From NCBI GenBank assembly GCA_009776995.1, contig WRMR01000031.1, forward strand, positions 1-16,891: 16,891 nucleotides of DNA. Direction: 5' to 3'. Position 1 is the first letter of the stretch, and each line of letters starts with the position of its first letter. The notes beneath the pieces are model-generated. The model was given only the letters and a program-made list of their open reading frames with translations, was not told the DNA's origin and made no database searches. The translations under genes and the position numbers were made by a program. This DNA is from Planctomycetaceae bacterium (GTDB taxonomy: Bacteria; Planctomycetota; Planctomycetia; Pirellulales; Thermoguttaceae). This document shows, one piece after another, positions 1 to 6,194 of this stretch.

Positions 1-73
1 GGGCGGTCGATGTTTCGGCGAGGTACGTCCCCGGCGTCCTGTTCCGGGTCGGGGCGTGGCCCAGCAGGGACCT

Positions 74-1927
74 TTAAAGCCGTATCCCCGCCGGCTCCGT
101 TGACGCGGAAGCGGTTGACACAGTCATTGTGGTTGTCGGATCAATTGCCACTTGGGTCGATGCGTTTTGTAGCGGAATGACAACGGTGGCACCGACAATA
201 TCGAGCGGCGTTTCGAGGCGGTATTGTGCCGGAGTTTGCAGATCGACGTATTGCGAAAACCGGCTTTCCCGTGCGTTTCGCGAACCGAAACGCCCACCGC
301 CTTGCCTCTGAAACTGTCGTCCCGCACCGGCTTGTCCTGCTGCCGGACGCCCTTGGGGTGAACGCTCCTGTCGGCCTTGCGGTGCTGAAGCGGGTGATGA
401 TTGTTCTGATGAAGTGACTGGAACTGAAGTTGCCGGTGGATCAGTCGATGGCTGACCGGATGATGGTTGATCTGCTAATGGTTGATCTGCGGACTGCCGT
501 CCTGACGCGGGGCGCGTGCGAGTCTGTGTTCCACGAGTCGGCGGCGCATCATCGGGAATGGTCAACGGCGGCGGGGGTTCGGCAGGCGTGGTCGCGCTGA
601 GGTCAGACAAATCTCCCGGCATGTTGCGTGACGTGTTGCCCGGCGAATTACCGGGCAACGGGATGATTGGCAACCCTGCGTCTGCCATGGCATCCGGTAT
701 GACATCAGATGCCAGTGCATTATTGGGTCCATTGCCCGGCGCAACATCGGGAGTCGTTGCCGGTTCTGTCTGACGCGTACCACGCCGGGGTGTTTGTCCT
801 TGTGCCCCACCTTGTGCTCCGCCCTGAACCCCGCCACGACCGCCGCGCGGTGACGCGCCGGTTGTACCGCTTGACGTGTCCGGTGGCGGTGCATTCAATT
901 CCTCCGTGCCGTATTGACGGTACAGGATGACGAAATCGGCAATTTCAAGACCGACCCGTTGTGTGAGTTGCGAGTGCAGAAACTGGAGATTCGCGTCGTT
1001 CAAGTCGATGCGTGCCGCGCCTCGCGGGTTGGCGTCACGTTCGGCACTGATGACCGTCAACAGGTGACACCACGGAATCCCCGGCGTGACGGCCGACGAT
1101 CCGGCTGTTGACTGCATCCCGGTTGTCCCGGCGGCGGATGAACCGTAACCCGCCATGCGTGATTCCTGCGAATCGGGCACGAAGTTGAAGTTTTCATCGT
1201 CGCCGAACATCAACTGCCGGGTCACGCCGCGCACGAGCAGAAACTCTTCGAGCGTCACCGGCACGGCGTTTCGCGGTTGATACGGCAACCGCTGCTGCGC
1301 GTACCACGCGGCTTCGGCTCCGCCGGGCCGCTGCTGATCGTCGGCGTCAATCCAATCGAGAAGGGATTCGGCGATTTGCGCGGTCATGCCGGGCAACTTG
1401 CGCAGGGCATTGACGCCGTCGCCGGGATTGGCCGTTTCCCATTCGAGAACCTTGCCAAGGTGCAACTTGCCCGATTCATTGACCAGTCCGTAGCGGATGC
1501 CGATCATGCGTCCGCTGTCGAGTTTCGGTGCCACAACGGTCAATCGCGGCGAATGGTTCGTGCTGAACAGATTGCCGTCAATTGCCGCCGCGCAAAACAG
1601 CGACGGGTTGTCGTAGGTCCCGCCTGCCCACTGGCGTTCGGTGGGCGAAAGCGTCGCGACGGATTCGATCAGTGCGACGCCGGATTGCGAGATGTACTGC
1701 ACCTGAATGTCGCGTCCCCGCTGCCGGGCGGAGTCCAGCTCGGAATTCATCAGTGCCATGAATGCGTATCCCGCCAGCGAAAGCAGGGCAATAATGACAA
1801 TGACGACCAGCAGGATCATGCCGGTCCGGGCGTGTGAGTGCAGAGTGCCGAGCGCAGAGCGCAGAGTATGTGTGTCGGTGGTTCCACCGACCAGTTCCGG
1901 GAGTGCTCGATATTCAATATTTTTCAT
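74..1927 (-). CDS. gspK: GspK-like type II secretion minor pseudopilin
   Basis: 617-aa protein. In type II secretion systems GspK is the large minor pseudopilin at the tip of the periplasmic pseudopilus, next to GspI and GspJ. The N-terminus has a prepilin-like site, Arg-Thr-Gly at residues 34-36, followed by a hydrophobic segment (37-56, MILLVVIVIIALLSLAGYAF) without Glu at mature position 5, as is usual for GspK. The K-type body follows: KLPGMTAQIAESLLDWIDAD (about 177-196) and IDLNDANLQFL (307-317). Residues 345-555 are Gly/Pro/Gln/Ser/Thr/Arg-rich and probably disordered; a short ordered tail follows (556-600). No clear ribosome binding site precedes the ATG. The leader before the cleavage site is long and its codons overlap five 7-bp repeats (1836-1870), so the true start is uncertain. 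It is transcribed after the gspJ-like gene, but a transposase island separates the two. Family assignment is fairly sure; the substrate is unknown. Confidence 0.8.
   Translation of the reverse strand: MKNIEYRALPELVGGTTDTHTLRSALGTLHSHARTGMILLVVIVIIALLSLAGYAFMALMNSELDSARQRGRDIQVQYISQSGVALIESVATLSPTERQWAGGTYDNPSLFCAAAIDGNLFSTNHSPRLTVVAPKLDSGRMIGIRYGLVNESGKLHLGKVLEWETANPGDGVNALRKLPGMTAQIAESLLDWIDADDQQRPGGAEAAWYAQQRLPYQPRNAVPVTLEEFLLVRGVTRQLMFGDDENFNFVPDSQESRMAGYGSSAAGTTGMQSTAGSSAVTPGIPWCHLLTVISAERDANPRGAARIDLNDANLQFLHSQLTQRVGLEIADFVILYRQYGTEELNAPPPDTSSGTTGASPRGGRGGVQGGAQGGAQGQTPRRGTRQTEPATTPDVAPGNGPNNALASDVIPDAMADAGLPIIPLPGNSPGNTSRNMPGDLSDLSATTPAEPPPPLTIPDDAPPTRGTQTRTRPASGRQSADQPLADQPSSGQPSTDPPATSVPVTSSEQSSPASAPQGRQERSPQGRPAAGQAGAGRQFQRQGGGRFGSRNARESRFSQYVDLQTPAQYRLETPLDIVGATVVIPLQNASTQVAIDPTTTMTVSTASASTEPAGIRL
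1836..1870. repeat. Heptad repeat array in the gspK leader
   Basis: Five consecutive 7-bp units in exact phase: GAGTGCA, GAGTGCC, GAGCGCA, GAGCGCA, GAGTATG. They encode part of the peptide before the prepilin cleavage site. The unit GAGTGCA also opens the arrays at 8242 and 10677. A perfect 8-bp-stem palindrome with a 2-nt loop lies next to it at 1874-1891. Confidence 0.8.
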
Positions 1928-2046
1928 TCGAAACTAATCACGGGTTTTGGTTTGCATTTGCGGTGTTCGTTCACACGTTTCGGCATCGCATATACGCCCC
2001 GAAGGAGGCAGGCATTGGGCGTCAGGGATTTGGTTTCAGGGATTTC

Positions 2047-2093
2047 CGTCCTGAAAGGACGCAATGTCTCTAACCCCCGGCTTTAGCCGGGGG
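2047..2093 (+). repeat. Left 47-bp terminal inverted repeat (double REP palindrome)
   Basis: Matches the reverse complement of 2650-2696 at all 47 positions and diverges immediately outside. It contains a 13-bp palindrome and a 20-bp palindrome separated by GCAATGTCTCTAA. Confidence 0.9.
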
Positions 2094-2145
2094 CAGGCGA
2101 CCATCCCAAGACCTTTATCGCCCCAACGGGGCGTAACTCCATACA

Positions 2146-2585
2146 CTACGGGAAGAACCTGTCATTGATCACGATACCATGTCCTTCCAGCAGTTTACGA
2201 TATTCCGTGATAAAATCCGTTTGCTTGTGATGCTCACGCTGATTTTTAATGTAATCAACAATCATGTCTTTGTCGCGCCAGGCATAAGTCAAGGCGGCAT
2301 ATCCATCCGCCCAACCGCCGGAAATTTTGGGTTGATTTTCAGCCAATGCGAAGAGCTGGACTTCATTTCACGGACGTAATCCGCAAGTGAGATTGTCGGC
2401 GGCAAGTCCGACAGGATATGAATGTGATCTTCCATGCCATTGATTCGCAACAGCATCCCGTTTTTATTTTTAATGATTCCCCAAATGTAACGATACAATT
2501 CCTCGCTTTCGGAGAGCGGAAGAGTGTTGGCACTGTTCTTCGTGCGGAACACGATGTGGTAGAGAATCTGGCGAAAACTACTCAT
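2146..2585 (-). pseudogene. IS200-like/RAYT Y1 transposase, frameshifted
   Basis: HUH single-strand transposase of the Y1 (IS200/RAYT) family, which nicks and rejoins palindromic DNA through a catalytic tyrosine. Frame 1 (2289-2585) carries the start, the typical opening LYHIVFRTK, and the HUH motif DHIHIL (His54, His56). Frame 2 (2146 to about 2340) carries WADGYAALTY, the catalytic tyrosine in DYIKNQREHH, and a normal C-terminus ending in NDRFFP. The two frames overlap near 2310-2335 and join by a -1 shift; joined, they give a protein of about 145 aa, the usual family length. At the junction the minus strand reads C-CCA-AAA (2325-2331), a canonical -1 slippery heptamer, with a possible short GC stem 5 nt downstream. 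A one-base deletion in the A-run is the simpler explanation, hence 'pseudogene', but programmed frameshifting is not excluded. Confidence 0.75.
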
Positions 2586-2649
2586 CGGTCTTTGCTTCCG
2601 GTCTCTGTCACGCCCCGTTGGGGCTTATGTCATTTTTGGGGGCCGTTTA

Positions 2650-2696
2650 CCCCCGGCTAAAGCCGGGGGTTAGAGACATTGCGTCCTTTCAGGACG
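2650..2696 (-). repeat. Right 47-bp terminal inverted repeat
   Basis: Perfect inverted copy of 2047-2093. Its outer palindrome (GTCCTTTCAGGAC) merges into the first unit of the palindrome array that starts at 2685. Confidence 0.9.
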
Positions 2697-2855
2697 ATTA
2701 TGACCTTTCAGGACGATTATGACCTTTCAGGACGATTATGACCTTTCGGGATAACTGGCAGGCAATAACCCTGGCCAGACGATTGCATCCCTTCGGGACA
2801 ACAGGCATGGAATAATCCTTGCAGGACGATTATGTCTCTTTGGGGCGAGTCCCCC
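2685..2855. repeat. 19-bp tandem array grading into degenerate palindromes
   Basis: Three perfect 19-bp units (2685-2703, 2704-2722, 2723-2741), each CCTTTCAGG followed by ACGATTATGA. A fourth unit begins CCTTTCGGG at 2742. Looser units follow, built around CCTGGCCAG, CCCTTCGGG, CCTTGCAGG and CTCTTTGGGGCGAG, several again followed by an ACGATT-like linker. The unit is a small palindrome plus linker and shares its core with the RAYT terminal repeat. Together with the transposase element this accounts for most of the gene-free stretch between 2586 and 2905. Confidence 0.75.
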
Positions 2856-2873
2856 GAAAACCCGTACCTCGTA

Positions 2874-2901
2874 GCCTGAAGTCCGAAGCCCGAAGCCTAT
2901 A
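2874..2901. repeat. Heptad repeat array after the gspJ stop codon
   Basis: Four 7-bp units in phase: GCCTGAA, GTCCGAA, GCCCGAA, GCCTATA. They lie directly downstream of the gspJ-like stop codon (2906-2908, minus). The same units (GCCTGAA, GTCCGGA) occur in the array inserted in the histidine kinase at 8640-8674. Confidence 0.75.
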
Positions 2902-2905
2902 TCCT

Positions 2906-4630
2906 TCATTGAAAATTTTTCCGAATCGTGACTTCGCGGATATTGTTTGTATCCGGGTCGAACACGCGGATTTTGATCTGAATCCCGGTCAGCGGCACGT
3001 TGTACGGCGGCGGGCATCGCCACAGGTCAACGTGTTCCATGATGTCGGTGATGCCGTCCAGGTTACTGATCCCCTGAATCTGGTTTCCATTCATGTCTAA
3101 AGCTGCACTCGGCGAAAATACAGAATTGATGGTATCCACCAGTTCATTTTCATAGGCGTCGGTCCCGGTGTCATAGACACTGGGCAGGAGGCTGTACTGG
3201 ATGCCACCTGAAATACTACTGTAACAATTTGCGTTGTGACTACCTGGTGAGGAGTCATTTTCAAAAGTGCCATAAAAACCCTGTGAAACGAACATGTTGC
3301 GATAATCCACAGCGGCATATTCTGGAATATGCGCCGCGATAAGGCGGGGGTCGCCTACTTCCCCTCCGTTATTAAAGCCCATGTGACCGAGGTCCACAAA
3401 TCCAGGTGGCAATTGTTCCCAACGATTCGTGTCTATGTTCCATCGGACATTTTTCGTATCCCATACTTTGATGTCAAAACTAATGACATTGGTCAACAAG
3501 ACATCGTCATTTTCCCGAACAAGAAAAGTTCCATACGGATCAGTACCAGCAACAAAAATATCAACGTTGTCTCCACTTTTGGGTGTCAAGGAACCACTAT
3601 TTGATAAATTACTCCAAGGTAATGGTTTATTCCAGAAATCAATGTAAGGGAGCCCCCCAGTGGGAAAATCGGCACATTTTGAGGTACTATCTCCCGAATA
3701 CAAAAGCACATTTTCAAGTTTATTAAACTTGGATGTGGAGCCGCTTGTCACAATTTGTGTTCCGGCTTGCCAAAGAAAATCCTTGCTTGCTAAGGTACAT
3801 TCGGCCAAAGTTGGTAATCGCAATTGATACCAGGCGGCATTGTTATGAATACCGTAAGGAAAAGGAAGGGGGTTCGTGATACTTGGATCGTTTGCGTGAC
3901 CAAAGCGGTTTTCACGTCGTGTCAAGTCGGCAAGTGTATTGGCTTTAATCCGACCGTTTTCATCCAGTCTCACCGAAACATCGAAATGGCGATAAAAACC
4001 CTTCCCATCAAACATCGAAGGAGAAAAACTGACTATTTTAGCTTGCAACACTTCGTCCGGAATGATCAACAGAACGCGGCGGTAGAGCGTCGTACCACGG
4101 AGGAATAAGCAAATTTCGGCCTCTTTGCTTTCCATGATTTCGCCACCAACCAGTCCGCGATACATGGAATCGCCCGGCGCGCGGGCGGTGAACATGAGAA
4201 TGTCGTCCATGTCACCAATGGTCGAATCATAATCCGCGTCTGGGTTGATCGCAATGGCGTCAATGTTCCAGCCGTGTGCAATACCGTTTGTGATTTTCAA
4301 ATTTCCATAATAGGCTCCCAACCCCTCAATAATACAAAAATACCCCTGGGCGTCGTCGAAGCGGAGCGGCGGGGTCAGCGGGGCGGTAATGCAACCGAGG
4401 TCGCGTTCGATTTGCAGTTGCACCGTTCGCGCACGGCCGGCGATGATCATCGCGCTTTGCGACCGACTCAGTTCTGCACTCACGTAGGACAAAACCCGGA
4501 TGGCGGCCAGCATGATGACCGTCATCAGCGCAACCGAAATGAGAATTTCAACAAGCGTCAAACCGCGTCGCTGTGCAGTCTGAGCGTCTTTGCCGCAGGG
4601 CGGCGAATAAAAAAAATCATGGCGTGACAT
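2906..4630 (-). CDS. gspJ: GspJ-like pseudopilin
   Basis: 574-aa protein with a class III prepilin signal: Arg-Arg-Gly at 21-23, cleavage before Leu24, then LTLVEILISVALMTVIMLAA with the conserved Glu at mature position 5. After cleavage and N-methylation by the prepilin peptidase it would assemble into the pseudopilus tip. The C-terminus (TGIQIKIRVFDPDTNNIREV) is typical of GspJ-type proteins. At 574 aa it is much longer than proteobacterial GspJ (about 200 aa), with a large unrecognised middle. An upstream in-frame ATG exists at 4717, but the start at 4630 is preferred because GGGGAGG lies about 6 nt upstream and the leader length is then normal. It is transcribed before the gspK-like gene and diverges from the ExbD gene. 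Family sure; J rather than another minor pseudopilin is likely from the C-terminus and the neighbouring K. Confidence 0.82.
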   Translation of the reverse strand: MSRHDFFYSPPCGKDAQTAQRRGLTLVEILISVALMTVIMLAAIRVLSYVSAELSRSQSAMIIAGRARTVQLQIERDLGCITAPLTPPLRFDDAQGYFCIIEGLGAYYGNLKITNGIAHGWNIDAIAINPDADYDSTIGDMDDILMFTARAPGDSMYRGLVGGEIMESKEAEICLFLRGTTLYRRVLLIIPDEVLQAKIVSFSPSMFDGKGFYRHFDVSVRLDENGRIKANTLADLTRRENRFGHANDPSITNPLPFPYGIHNNAAWYQLRLPTLAECTLASKDFLWQAGTQIVTSGSTSKFNKLENVLLYSGDSTSKCADFPTGGLPYIDFWNKPLPWSNLSNSGSLTPKSGDNVDIFVAGTDPYGTFLVRENDDVLLTNVISFDIKVWDTKNVRWNIDTNRWEQLPPGFVDLGHMGFNNGGEVGDPRLIAAHIPEYAAVDYRNMFVSQGFYGTFENDSSPGSHNANCYSSISGGIQYSLLPSVYDTGTDAYENELVDTINSVFSPSAALDMNGNQIQGISNLDGITDIMEHVDLWRCPPPYNVPLTGIQIKIRVFDPDTNNIREVTIRKNFQ

Positions 4631-4755
4631 GGAGACCTCCCCTTTTGTCTGTATGAATAAAATGCCCTTATCAAAAAACGGAAATTGCAAACCTTTCCTT
4701 AATACTATTTGACACAAGCGTTACTGAAAAGTCAAGCAATTATGCTCAAGGTCAG

Positions 4756-4809
4756 AGGTAAAAGGTAAAAAAAACCAAATTTTACCTTTGTTTTTTTACT
4801 TTTTACCTT
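4756..4809. repeat. A/T-rich inverted repeat between gspJ and exbD
   Basis: Left arm AGGTAAAAGGTAAAAAA and right arm TTTTTTTACTTTTTACC are near-perfect inverted copies, with roughly 7-bp periodicity (AGGTAAA repeated). The element fills the space directly before the ExbD start codon and contains its best promoter candidate. It resembles the other heptad hairpins in layout. Confidence 0.6.
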
Positions 4810-4815
4810 TATAAT
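4788..4815 (+). promoter_or_regulatory. Candidate sigma70-type promoter for exbD
   Basis: TTGTTT (4788-4793), a 16-bp spacer, then a perfect TATAAT (4810-4815). The ATG begins 6 nt after the -10 box, so a transcript from here would be leaderless, which fits the absence of a Shine-Dalgarno sequence. The region is very A/T-rich, so chance matches are easy. Confidence 0.35.
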
Positions 4816-4821
4816 GCCGCC

Positions 4822-5265
4822 ATGCGACTCAAATACACACAACGTCCGCCCGTGGTGCAGCTTTCGATGACGTCGATGATCGACGTCATTTTCCTGTTGC
4901 TGATTTTTTTCGTCTGCACGGCCAATCTTGAGCGGATCGAAGCCCTTTTGAAGACGGAACTTGCGTCGTCCGGCGTGACAGGTAGCGTTGCTGTGACCCA
5001 GCCGGAAGTTTTGCGGCTCGATCATGCCCGTGTCACGATTTCGTACGAAAACGGCCAAGTCGCCTGGCAGGTCGAGGGGCATCACTGCCGGTCATTGCAG
5101 GACTTGCAGGCCGTTCTTGTGCAAATTGCCCGGGCAAAAGATGATTTTCCGGTCATGATTTCCTGTGACGAAAACGTACCCGTCGAATCCTGGCTCGACG
5201 TTATCGACGCGTGCCGCCAGGTGGGATTGACCAATATTTCGTTTGAATTGATTTCTGAACCATGA
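4822..5265 (+). CDS. exbD: ExbD/TolR-family biopolymer transport protein
   Basis: 147 aa. ExbD/TolR proteins form an inner-membrane channel with ExbB/TolQ that uses the proton gradient to energise outer-membrane transporters or envelope machines. The hallmark is visible: a short cytosolic N-terminus, then MTSMIDVIFLLLIFFVCTAN (about 16-35), a single membrane helix starting with the proton-coupling Asp21. The rest is a periplasmic domain ending FELISEP. There is no ExbB/MotA-like or TonB-like gene in the window, so its partner is encoded elsewhere or the gene has another role. It diverges from the gspJ-like gene and converges on the zinc-ribbon gene; its stop codon lies inside a shared palindrome. 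No ribosome binding site precedes the ATG. Confidence 0.85.
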   Translation: MRLKYTQRPPVVQLSMTSMIDVIFLLLIFFVCTANLERIEALLKTELASSGVTGSVAVTQPEVLRLDHARVTISYENGQVAWQVEGHHCRSLQDLQAVLVQIARAKDDFPVMISCDENVPVESWLDVIDACRQVGLTNISFELISEP

Positions 5266-5365
5266 TTTTATTAAGATTTCCAAGATGACCATGATTTTTA
5301 CATTGGCAATCAACGACCAAAATAAAACCTTGGCAATCATACACATCTTGTAAAAATCATGGTTC
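5257..5365. repeat. Palindromic element carrying both convergent stop codons
   Basis: A perfect 13-bp inverted repeat, GAACCATGATTTT at 5257-5269 and its complement at 5353-5365. A third related copy (ACCATGATTTTTACA) lies inside near 5288, and a direct repeat TTGGCAATCA occurs at about 5303 and 5330. Both flanking genes end in codons gaa-cca-tga supplied by the repeat. It could serve as a bidirectional terminator, since each arm ends in a T-run for its own gene. Confidence 0.7.
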
Positions 5366-6097
5366 TGACATCATCATGAATGCAATTATCATCATCACAA
5401 CCACAAAGATCACGGCGATCACCAGCAGTTGCTTGAGCGAAATGCCACCGGGTTCCCGGAGTGCCGGGTTGACGGCTTGGTGGCGCGATTTCAGATGAGC
5501 TTCGACTGCCTGTTCCGCGTCAAGCGGCTTCGATCTGTCCCAAACGTAACGGCAATGTCGGCAACCGCCGGGAAAACTCGGAATGAACGCCTCACTGCAA
5601 GTCGGACAAATCACGACAAATGGCAAACTTTCGCGGTCATAGTCCCGCTCCGGCAGGCCGTCTTCGTCAAATTCATCTCCGACATCGTCGTTCGCATGAC
5701 CGCAACCATCATGGTGAACCTCCGGCCTTGTACCGCCCAACAATTCATTCGGCATTTTGCCCATTTTGTGACAGGAACACCCGTGTCCGCCGAGCGGCAT
5801 GGACGTGTCGCCTTCGCCGAACAACACCGAGCGCGATGCAACTTTGCGGTCGAGTTGACGCTGGTATTCGACCAGCGAGCCACCAAGATCGTCGTCCCAG
5901 TATTCCGTGTCGCCGAGTGGGAACAGGTCGTCGGTCGTCTTGCAGAACGGACAGGTGATCGTCAAACGCTTGCCGCAATCGGGACAAGCGGGCCAATACT
6001 CCCGTGCTTCGTCGTAGTCCGGCCCCTCGTGGCGGTCATGAAAATTCGTCTCGTCATCCGGAAATTCCCATTCCGGCGGTTGGTAAGGATTGGTCAT
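5357..6097 (-). CDS. Zinc-ribbon protein with C-terminal membrane anchor
   Basis: 246 aa from the ATG at 6097; an upstream TTG start at 6103 is less likely. Two treble-clef/zinc-ribbon-like cysteine sets are visible: CPDC and CPFC (Cys38, 41, 49, 52) and CPTC with CRHC (Cys164, 167, 179, 182). Between them lies a His/Cys-rich stretch (GGHGCSCHK and HHDGCGH) that may bind a further metal. Residues 221-243 form one membrane helix near the C-terminus, so the metal-binding part probably faces the cytosol. The gene is 91 bp downstream of the Ser/Thr kinase on the same strand and may be co-transcribed with it. No family with a known function is recognised; metal binding and membrane tethering are inferred from sequence only. 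Confidence 0.75.
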   Translation of the reverse strand: MTNPYQPPEWEFPDDETNFHDRHEGPDYDEAREYWPACPDCGKRLTITCPFCKTTDDLFPLGDTEYWDDDLGGSLVEYQRQLDRKVASRSVLFGEGDTSMPLGGHGCSCHKMGKMPNELLGGTRPEVHHDGCGHANDDVGDEFDEDGLPERDYDRESLPFVVICPTCSEAFIPSFPGGCRHCRYVWDRSKPLDAEQAVEAHLKSRHQAVNPALREPGGISLKQLLVIAVIFVVVMMIIAFMMMSEP

Positions 6098-6194
6098 GGG
6101 CAAAAGGAAAGGGGGTTGGTGAAAGGGATGGTTTTTTCCATAATGCTTCCAAGCGGGACATCTGTCAAGGCCGTTGGCTGTCTGGCAGAAATTC

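Larger units (their letters stand above)
2047..2696. mobile_element. RAYT/REP element bounded by a 47-bp inverted repeat
   Basis: A 650-bp unit whose ends, 2047-2093 and 2650-2696, are perfect inverted copies. Each end holds two palindromes: GTCCTGAAAGGAC and CCCCCGGCTTTAGCCGGGGG. Inside these, a second palindrome type (GCCCC-AAC-GGGGC) occurs near 2120-2133 and in opposite orientation at 2611-2624. The interior encodes an IS200-like HUH transposase. Paired, oppositely oriented palindromes around a single Y1 transposase gene are the known layout of REP-associated tyrosine transposases (RAYTs). The element sits between the gspJ-like and gspK-like genes. No target-site duplication was seen, as expected for this family. 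Confidence 0.75.

Noticed and set aside
1..73. Possible start of a GspL-like gene downstream of gspK
   Set aside because: No start codon with a ribosome binding site and no recognisable residues in the 73 bases available.
1277..1837. 186-codon plus-strand open frame
   Set aside because: It lies wholly opposite the gspK-like gene, shows no recognisable family, and its composition follows the complementary codons.
2685..2750. Short direct repeats that could look like a CRISPR array
   Set aside because: Units are 19 bp with no variable spacers: the sequence between palindromes is itself repeated. No cas genes are nearby.
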